21,479 bases of DNA from Ichthyophonus hoferi (lineage: Eukaryota > Opisthokonta > Ichthyosporea > Ichthyophonida > Ichthyophonidae), in the NCBI GenBank assembly GCA_002751075.1, contig NAOQ01000718.1, positions 9,627 through 31,105 of the forward strand, read 5' to 3'. Numbering within the stretch: the first letter of the stretch is position 1; every line of letters starts with the position of its first letter. A model generated the notes under the pieces. The model worked only from the letters and a program-made list of their open reading frames with translations. It was not told where the DNA came from and ran no database searches. Both the position numbers and the translations under genes were made by a program. Shown in pieces: positions 20,101 through 21,479 of this stretch.

Positions 20101-21240
20101 ACATGTCGGTCACAACCATTGTATAGAGTGCACCGTCGAGTTCGTGTATAATAAACAAAATGTGTGCAACCACCTCTGGTTTTACATATATTGTAGCAGC
20201 TAGTCTGGTGTCTAACAGCAATTTGTGGTGGTTGAATCAAATGGCTGTTGTCGCATGTCATTCCATTATTGACATGCCAGTAGTCTAGAGGATGTTGGCG
20301 CATAGGGCAAGTTAGTGAAAGATGAAAAACTCTAAACCCATAATATTGCAATAATTAACTTACTAAGTGTTACTCATACATATATATTAACTTGACTCGG
20401 CCACTTAAAACCTGTTGGAAACAAAAAAGAAAAAGAAAATACAAAAGCAAAATAGGCAAATGAAGTTAAATGTATAACGGGTATAATATTACTAATTTGA
20501 AGAAAGCAGCAGTAGTAATAGATAAGTAGGTAGGTTGGCATGAAAATTATGGATAAGTCTGTATTGGCAAGTTAAATACTGGGGAGATTTATAAATTTTC
20601 ACTATTGAGGCAACGCCTATTGGTGTTAAACAGCTGGTGTCTATATTCTATTATGTATAGTATGTATAGCAAAACGATACTGCCTAAAATTTTAAAATAT
20701 ACATATTTAATCTAGTTTTTAAAAAGTGTTTGCCAGAGTAGTTATGCCTCCTGTGAGTTCATCTTATATATACTTTAGATGTATTTATAATTATTTTGTG
20801 TTGCTTTTATTTCTAAAGCATTTACTTACCAAAATCTGAAGGAAAAACCAATAATCACGCAAACAAACTAGATGTATAGTTACCATAAAAATTAAACTAT
20901 AGATACACACCCTATATTTTGCTATTAGAGGCGTACACATTATATTTAAATGCAATAAAACATATATGTAAGGCAACAAGCAACTTTGGTAACTCCAGTC
21001 TGGAATGGAACATGCTACATTAAAAATAATGTTCTAAAAGAATACGGCAAGAAATGACTTACTATATTTTTCTGGCACACCATCTACCTCTACCTCACAG
21101 AGAGTTAAAACTTTGTTTCTACCAGGGATAGTGATACGAACATGACGGCCCACCATTCCATAGCAAAATACATCTTTATATTTAAAGGGCTCAGGGGCGT
21201 CGTTTGACTCGGACCCGCAAAGTACATCATCAAGAAGAAC
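5112..21240 (-). CDS. Giant modular FTP lectin / PAN / Thr-rich / SdrD-B repeat protein gene, 5' end outside window
   Basis: Overall span of a spliced gene, read right to left. The 23 well-supported exons listed below join in one frame (4,852 nt, about 1,617 residues) from 21240 to 5609, followed by an uncertain 3' end. Order: half FTP, PAN-like, FTP, poly-Pro, FTP, FTP, Thr-rich repeats, two Thr/Pro linkers, then nine SdrD-B-like domains with micro-exon linkers. Nineteen introns are phase 1 and three (inside FTP domains) are phase 0; all are GT-AG. Cys-rich and Thr-rich extracellular modules imply a secreted or surface adhesin or lectin. The signal peptide and any further N-terminal domains lie beyond the right edge. 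Splitting into two genes is possible but not required by the sequence. Confidence 0.75.
5248..5298 (-). CDS. Candidate 51-nt tail exon of the large modular gene (model B)
   Basis: The acceptor tacactcttag and donor G|GTAATA enclose 2+48+1 nt, phase 1-1, coding LDWVDHFSIMEWTESG. Splice quality and phase match the upstream stalk exons, but the peptide is not a known domain. Confidence 0.35.
5316..5321 (-). terminator. AATAAA poly(A) signal (minus strand), model A
   Basis: Lies about 120 nt past the stop at 5443-5445, a normal spacing if the gene ends there instead of continuing to 5112. Confidence 0.3.
5443..5558 (-). CDS. Alternative terminal exon of the large modular gene (model A)
   Basis: After the acceptor atgtgcctacag, phase 1, 37 codons run to a TAG at 5443-5445. 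They begin TNTCTISHYLLFFLFFLYIH, a short hydrophobic stretch that could anchor the protein, but it is coded by two T-runs that also look like a polypyrimidine tract. Unspliced read-through of the previous exon stays open to a stop at 5451-5453, a third possible end. Choosing among these needs transcript data. Confidence 0.3.
5609..5938 (-). CDS. SdrD-B-like domain 9 exon
   Basis: 330 nt, phase 1-1; acceptor ctttatttaag, donor A|GTAAGT. A Gly/Ser-rich lead (THTSGGRGNS) precedes the beta-sandwich: KGYVYTDTNHNMALDNNE (Ca-loop-like D-x-N-x-N...D..E), then LVTLLDSSTGSVITHT, NHNGAYTFNNVPVGEYTLSV and a closing strand RTDYVFL. This is the SdrD-B/CnaB-like fold (seven-stranded prealbumin-like sandwich) best known from bacterial surface proteins. 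It is the last confident module before the uncertain 3' end. Confidence 0.75.
5939..6285. other. Intron between SdrD-B-like domains 8 and 9
   Basis: 347 nt between splice sites in matching phase. The minus frame over 5990-6244 is pyrimidine-rich intron sequence, not coding. Confidence 0.6.
6286..6600 (-). CDS. SdrD-B-like domain 8 exon
   Basis: 315 nt, phase 1-1; acceptor ttcacatag, donor A|GTAAGT. After a short Pro/Ala lead (PIDPPADRA) come KGMIYIDSNRNSHPDKGEG (Ca-loop-like), CVLLTDSLTGGVVRAISDY, GNYIFSNVKPAAYTIRS and the closing strand INFAFLS. The NxHPD version of the loop and the TNL..SS segment are shared with domain 2, so these two look like copies of each other. Two Cys, unusual for this series. 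Confidence 0.75.
6601..7064. other. Intron between SdrD-B-like domains 7 and 8
   Basis: 464 nt, AT-rich. A possible donor-like gtaagc on the minus strand near 6667 has no in-phase exon before it. Nothing else seen. Confidence 0.6.
7065..7379 (-). CDS. SdrD-B-like domain 7 exon
   Basis: 315 nt, phase 1-1; acceptor cataaaacag, donor G|GTAAGT. Peptide QPEVYNCPIGGRVFLDENDD, then TDFDIGENVIKDAKIEVDDA, KGTYRITGIPHGIYVLRVIT and VVDFVFKTI. The loop is highly acidic (DENDDTDFD..E), probably the best Ca site of the series. The same frame is open 20 codons upstream from an ATG, giving a signal-peptide-like MFLPTIIFFVFLFFILL; I treat this as the polypyrimidine tract of the intron, but an internal gene start cannot be excluded. 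Confidence 0.8.
7646..7942 (-). CDS. SdrD-B-like domain 6 exon
   Basis: 297 nt, phase 1-1; acceptor tatctacag, donor G|GTAAAT. Begins IVKGRIYNDKNFNRLYDTGE (Ca-loop-like), then GQEVRLINSQGKTIAST, TGMYKFIDVAPGTYTVHSVV, VTPR and NTVDFVFRDD. It shares LINSQGK and the surrounding strands with domain 4, marking a relatively recent duplication. In this copy the loop is retained. Confidence 0.8.
7943..8510. other. Intron between linker exon and SdrD-B-like domain 6
   Basis: 568 nt. A block near 8041-8080 has donor- and acceptor-like motifs on the minus strand, but no combination keeps the phase-1 frame. Nothing else supported. Confidence 0.5.
8511..8534 (-). CDS. 24-nt Pro/Ser linker micro-exon
   Basis: A strong acceptor (ccttttatctaacag) and strong donor (A|GTAAGT) enclose 2+21+1 nt, phase 1-1, coding PVISPSQ. 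It fits between domains 5 and 6 without disturbing the frame and resembles the other Pro/Ser linkers. The combination of both good sites with correct phase makes chance unlikely. Confidence 0.6.
8811..9158 (-). CDS. SdrD-B-like domain 5 exon
   Basis: 348 nt, phase 1-1; acceptor tattttacag, donor G|GTATGT. An acidic lead (DEPFTSYDTNE) precedes LSGRVYKDKNGNNKYDEGEA, the most canonical Ca-loop of the series. Then come SVIDIVVQGDVILKST, YNGWYEFTDI, an Asn-rich insertion (NNNNDIYADMK) not seen in the other domains, QYTVTIDV, TPVTP and INFVFRDN. The insertion sits just before the Y-T-V strand, making this the longest stalk domain. Confidence 0.8.
9159..9486. other. Intron between SdrD-B-like domains 4 and 5
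   Basis: 328 nt, AT-rich, no further exon seen. Confidence 0.6.
9487..9753 (-). CDS. SdrD-B-like domain 4 exon with deleted Ca-loop
   Basis: 267 nt, phase 1-1; acceptor tgatccactcag chosen because it alone gives the phase, donor G|GTGTGT. Peptide begins TITGKIHNDDITYPGQ, then IVKLINSQGKVIATT, ADGTYKIMNVPPGTYTVASV, ITPR and TTTVNFSFRDI. Compared with domain 6, ten residues between N-D and G-Q, i.e. the whole Ca-loop, are missing in frame, while the rest aligns well. It is the shortest stalk domain. Confidence 0.75.
9754..10273. other. Intron between linker micro-exon and SdrD-B-like domain 4
   Basis: 520 nt, AT-rich. Minus-strand frames at about 9808-10114 have no domain signal or splice context. 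Confidence 0.55.
10274..10291 (-). CDS. 18-nt linker micro-exon
   Basis: The acceptor ctgatgaag and strong donor A|GTAAGT enclose 2+15+1 nt, phase 1-1, coding LSPAE between domains 3 and 4. It is a Pro/Ser linker like the other short exons. The donor is excellent; the acceptor is less pyrimidine-rich but matches that of the exon at 13853-13921. Confidence 0.5.
10292..10817. other. Intron with C11T9 run and (AT)n repeat
   Basis: 526 nt holding a C-run followed by a T-run at 10491-10510 and (AT)n at about 10659-10679. No exon seen. Confidence 0.6.
10818..11120 (-). CDS. SdrD-B-like domain 3 exon
   Basis: 303 nt, phase 1-1; acceptor gcaacccaacag, donor G|GTATGC. TAILGGRVYFDKNRNKRLSA carries a basic, less acidic Ca-loop version. 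It is followed by ATVTLSDSRGKVLSMQT, DGRYMFMHLPAGRYSLRVNP and HINFGFFSE. It is unusually basic overall (RGSVSRGRRK near the end), unlike the other stalk domains. Confidence 0.75.
11387..11698 (-). CDS. SdrD-B-like domain 2 exon
   Basis: 312 nt, phase 1-1; acceptor ctccactttccag, donor G|GTAAGT. GTIMGLIFVDSNKNGHPDTN holds the Ca-loop-like D-S-N-K-N-G; then ATVSLSLIGTNQVVQTQ, TGHYTFTNVNPGFYSIRAKS and VAVNFAYRT. Closest to domain 8 in loop type and in the segment after the Y-S-I strand. Confidence 0.75.
11954..12250 (-). CDS. SdrD-B-like domain 1 exon
   Basis: 297 nt, phase 1-1; acceptor tttattcag, donor G|GTACGG. ICGNAYVDQNGNGKFDAADE is a near-consensus SdrD-B Ca-loop. Then SLVILTESFGSEVDRA, NGRYCFYNLESDAYTVSITP, VELFLEEGDVPQ and MADFIFEPL. 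Two Cys could pair within the domain. This is the first stalk domain after the Thr-rich region and the one closest to the bacterial consensus. Confidence 0.8.
12251..13277. other. 1-kb intron between linker and SdrD-B-like domain 1
   Basis: 1,027 nt. I looked for small phase-1 exons on the minus strand (near 12550, 12700, 12850, 12970) and found none with both sites and an open frame. Nothing repeated or mobile recognised. Confidence 0.5.
13278..13328 (-). CDS. 51-nt Thr/Pro/Ser linker exon
   Basis: The acceptor gcttttag and donor G|GTACTG enclose 2+48+1 nt, phase 1-1, coding ISTPTTEIAPFPSSNG. Rich in Pro, Ser and Thr, continuing the mucin-like hinge between the lectin part and the stalk. 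Confidence 0.6.
13329..13852. other. Intron in the Thr-rich hinge region
   Basis: 524 nt, AT-rich, no exon seen. Confidence 0.5.
13853..13921 (-). CDS. 69-nt Thr-rich hinge exon
   Basis: The acceptor aatttttgaag and donor G|GTGAAA enclose 2+66+1 nt, phase 1-1, coding APTAAVSSVITYTTTA, then VISSVT. The end matches the ends of the 14044-14112 and 14234-14398 units (VISS.(I)T and a split Gly), so all three derive from one duplicated exon. Possible O-glycosylation region. Confidence 0.65.
14044..14112 (-). pseudogene. Decayed duplicate of a Thr-rich hinge exon
   Basis: By alignment with its neighbours this 69-nt unit would code SPTPATRTSIIYTPITVISS and IT, the same length as the 13853-13921 exon, and its donor G|GTACAA is intact. 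But where the sister exon has ...ACAG|CA, this copy has ...ATCG|CG, so there is no acceptor AG. The nearest AG (GCGAG) would shift the frame. The most likely outcome is skipping of the exon, which costs no frame because the flanking exons are phase 1. Confidence 0.6.
14234..14398 (-). CDS. Thr-rich mucin-like repeat exon
   Basis: 165 nt, phase 1-1; acceptor atcattacag, donor G|GTACAA. A lead SPSPTI is followed by four copies of a 10-residue repeat RTT(S/N/I)IYTPTT (30-nt tandem repeats in the DNA), then VISSTIIT. Such Thr/Pro tandem repeats usually form extended, O-glycosylated stalks. The DNA repeats are nearly identical, so repeat number may vary between alleles. Confidence 0.8.
14667..14844 (-). 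CDS. FTP lectin domain 4, C-terminal half
   Basis: 178 nt, enters phase 0 and leaves phase 1; acceptor tccttaaag, donor G|GTAGGT. VTVDGKRCNTNPAPAPAEGS, then EVKCQKITGSKVRISLPG and ILTLCEVDIQG. The V-(R)-I-x-LPG...LTLCEV block is a hallmark of the F-type lectin / eel fucolectin-tachylectin-4-pentraxin (FTP) family, a jelly-roll fold with structural Ca. Confidence 0.8.
14845..15259. other. Intron inside FTP domain 4
   Basis: 415 nt, phase 0, at the same position as the introns inside the other FTP domains. The apparent open frame into it from the upstream exon is intron read-through. Confidence 0.65.
15260..15528 (-). CDS. FTP lectin domain 4, N-terminal half
   Basis: 269 nt, enters phase 1 and leaves phase 0; acceptor ttctatctacag, donor GTACGT. 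A Pro/Ser lead (STPVIAPSPMWPS) is followed by NKKTSQSSVSYGGVSERGAD, CNRNP, KTCTRTEKSNNPWWEVDLGR, YSITTVRVYNRDEFGSELKG. This is the FTP N-half signature (TSQSS..., DCN.NP, NPWWEVDLG, I..V.V.NR). The Arg of N-R-D is kept, but the His and second Arg of the classical fucose site are not. Confidence 0.8.
15529..16278. other. Intron between FTP domains 3 and 4
   Basis: 750 nt, AT-rich. A minus frame at 15952-16197 has no domain signal. A small exon-like block near 16195-16223 does not keep phase 1. Confidence 0.5.
16279..16447 (-). CDS. FTP lectin domain 3, C-terminal half
   Basis: 169 nt, phase 0 in, phase 1 out; acceptor ctgccaatag, donor G|GTATAC. VTVDGFLCGSASNRAPASGK, then DIMCPSIVGKVVRITLPG and SLSICEVEIEG. 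Same length as the equivalent exon of domain 2. Confidence 0.8.
16448..16822. other. Intron inside FTP domain 3
   Basis: 375 nt, phase 0. The hydrophobic minus frame at 16444-16755 is intron sequence. Confidence 0.65.
16823..17058 (-). CDS. FTP lectin domain 3, N-terminal half
   Basis: 236 nt, phase 1 in, phase 0 out; acceptor cactcttttcag, donor AAA|GTAAGT. WVNIACKKATSQSSTLGEG, then DRGTDCDRNP, GTCTQTKTTNNPWWETDLQG, YKITRVRVWNKIEDPAKLDG. Strong FTP N-half. The residues at the classical fucose-site positions are Gln (for His) and Lys (for the first Arg). Confidence 0.85.
17059..18219. other. 1.2-kb intron between poly-Pro linker and FTP domain 3
   Basis: 1,161 nt without a supportable exon or recognised repeat on either strand. 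Confidence 0.5.
18220..18252 (-). CDS. 33-nt poly-proline linker micro-exon
   Basis: The acceptor cttttgttttttag and strong donor G|GTAAGT enclose 2+30+1 nt, phase 1-1, coding PPTPPPPPPP. It is a rigid spacer between FTP domains 2 and 3. The GC-rich content in an AT-rich intron and the two strong sites make it convincing. Confidence 0.75.
18501..18669 (-). CDS. FTP lectin domain 2, C-terminal half
   Basis: 169 nt, phase 0 in, phase 1 out; acceptor ttgctatgcag, donor G|GTATTT. VLVGDKICGPVSNQSPPPGG, then DVKCNLVGKRVRIELPGS and VLTLCEVQVDGRP. Canonical FTP C-half with VRI.LPG and LTLCEV. Confidence 0.85.
18670..19266. other. Intron inside FTP domain 2 with a GTAA/GTAT-rich patch
   Basis: 597 nt, phase 0. 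Short tandem AAGT and GTAT units at about 19046-19090. No exon seen. Confidence 0.6.
19267..19502 (-). CDS. FTP lectin domain 2, N-terminal half
   Basis: 236 nt, phase 1 in, phase 0 out; acceptor gaacatccag (weak pyrimidine tract), donor AGA|GTAAGT. IDSVICRKMATQSSTADNAL, then AVDCNVSPNILGGSCSMTKP, DPWWNVELGGWYQVKTVRVW and LPGQLNGFR. The exon is exactly as long as the same exon of domain 3. It is the most diverged N-half (Met at the His position, no Arg at the first Arg position). Confidence 0.8.
19503..20056. other. Intron between PAN-like exon and FTP domain 2
   Basis: 554 nt, AT-rich. Minus frames here are hydrophobic low-complexity translations of T-rich DNA. Confidence 0.5.
20057..20329 (-). 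CDS. PAN/apple-like Cys-rich domain exon
   Basis: 273 nt, leaves phase 1 (GATC|GTACGT). The acceptor offers two AGs two bases apart; the second (20329 start) gives phase 1, matching the rest of the gene. Peptide: LTCPMRQHPLDYW, then MTCDN and SCYNICKTRGGCTHFVYYTR plus RRCTLYNGCDRH. The C...C....C..F.Y.....C.LY..C spacing is typical of PAN/apple domains, which bind proteins or sugars in extracellular proteins. Seven Cys in all. Confidence 0.65.
20330..21062. other. Intron between first FTP half and PAN-like exon, with possible micro-exons
   Basis: 733 nt. It contains a 6-nt block with strong splice sites (20830-20835) and a short open piece after a ttccaacag site near 20413. Neither is certain. 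Confidence 0.45.
20830..20835 (-). CDS. Candidate 6-nt micro-exon
   Basis: A strong acceptor (ggtttttccttcag) and perfect donor (GTAAGTAAA) flank only ATTTTG: 2+3+1 nt, phase 1-1, adding two residues (Asn-Phe). It could also be the end of a longer exon with an upstream acceptor, although that would not leave in phase 1, or it could be unused. Confidence 0.25.
21063..21240 (-). CDS. FTP lectin domain 1, C-terminal half (first exon seen)
   Basis: 178 nt, phase 0 in, phase 1 out; acceptor aaacacag, donor A|GTAAGT. VLLDDVLCGSESNDAPEPFK, then VFCYGMVGRHVRITIPGR and VLTLCEVEVDGVP. It enters in phase 0 like the other FTP C-halves, so an N-half exon must lie further right, outside the window. Confidence 0.85.
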
Positions 21241-21376
21241 CTGTGTTTAACCTAGTTTTAGTTTCTCAATTTCTTTGTCTTTTTTTAAAAAAATAAATAA
21301 TAATAAGCCAATTAAACTAATTTTTGATGTGTTCTGGAGTTGTTTATGACAATTATAGTTTCAACCATTTTTTAAC

Positions 21377-21429
21377 CTTAATTTTGAGAAACTGGCTTGG
21401 CTTCCCCACTTGTACTTTATGTTGCACTT
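21377..21429 (-). CDS. Possible short exon upstream of FTP domain 1 C-half
   Basis: After a tataag-type site (ttttatag) a 17-codon frame (VQHKVQVGKPSQFLKIK) ends at AAG|GTTAAA, phase 1 in and phase 0 out, the phases expected for an FTP N-half. But it is far too short and lacks the NPWW signature. Low-confidence candidate. Confidence 0.15.
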
Positions 21430-21453
21430 CTATAAAATAAAATAAAGGAAAAC

Positions 21454-21479
21454 AAAAAAAAAAAAAAAAAAAAAAAAAA
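21454..21479. repeat. Poly(A) run at the window edge
   Basis: 26 consecutive A on the + strand. It could be a homopolymer in an intron or a contig edge. No element body is visible on its left. Confidence 0.8.

Noticed and set aside
20370-20413. Small exon after a ttccaacag site before the PAN-like exon
   Set aside because: It needs a weak GTTAAT donor and a phase change that only works with other uncertain pieces; the simpler direct splice was preferred.
21454-21479. Poly(A) tail of a retroposed copy
   Set aside because: No element body, target-site duplication or coding remnant is visible next to it, and the window ends there.

Overview
The window looks like genomic DNA from an intron-rich, AT-rich early-branching animal. 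A sponge is my best guess, from the domain mix and the compact GT-AG introns, but nothing here proves the species. Coding blocks stand out as GC-richer islands bounded by consensus splice sites. No bacterial operon structure, rRNA, tRNA, CRISPR array or intact transposon was seen.

Left part (1-2894, + strand): the last four coding exons of a gene whose C-terminus resembles HAUS3, a subunit of the augmin complex that recruits gamma-tubulin to spindle microtubules. The exons join in frame (45+25+32+54 codons, one split codon) and end at a TGA at 2892-2894.

Middle (2895-5600): mostly AT-rich spacer. It holds an ambiguous GC-richer island (3701-3896), a microsatellite, and a tentative four-exon + strand gene (4220-4747) for a short secreted peptide. 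The 3' end of the large minus-strand gene also lies here.

Right part (about 5.1-21.24 kb, - strand): one very large modular gene, read right to left. I assembled 23 well-supported exons coding for about 1,617 residues; the 5' end is outside the window. N- to C-terminal order: second half of an F-type lectin (fucolectin/FTP) domain; a PAN/apple-like Cys-rich domain; an FTP domain; a poly-Pro linker; two more FTP domains; a Thr-rich mucin-like region with a 10-residue repeat; two short Thr/Pro linkers; then nine SdrD-B/CnaB-like beta-sandwich domains broken by tiny linker exons. All introns between modules are phase 1 and the intron inside each FTP domain is phase 0, a textbook exon-shuffling layout. 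The product is expected to be a long extracellular or cell-surface protein, with a lectin-like head on a mucin-like hinge and a Ca-loop-containing stalk.

Most notable points: this domain combination; the symmetric exons, including 18-, 24- and 33-nt exons and a possible 6-nt one; a duplicated Thr-rich exon that has lost its splice acceptor; FTP domains without the usual fucose-binding residues; and one stalk domain whose Ca loop has been deleted in frame.
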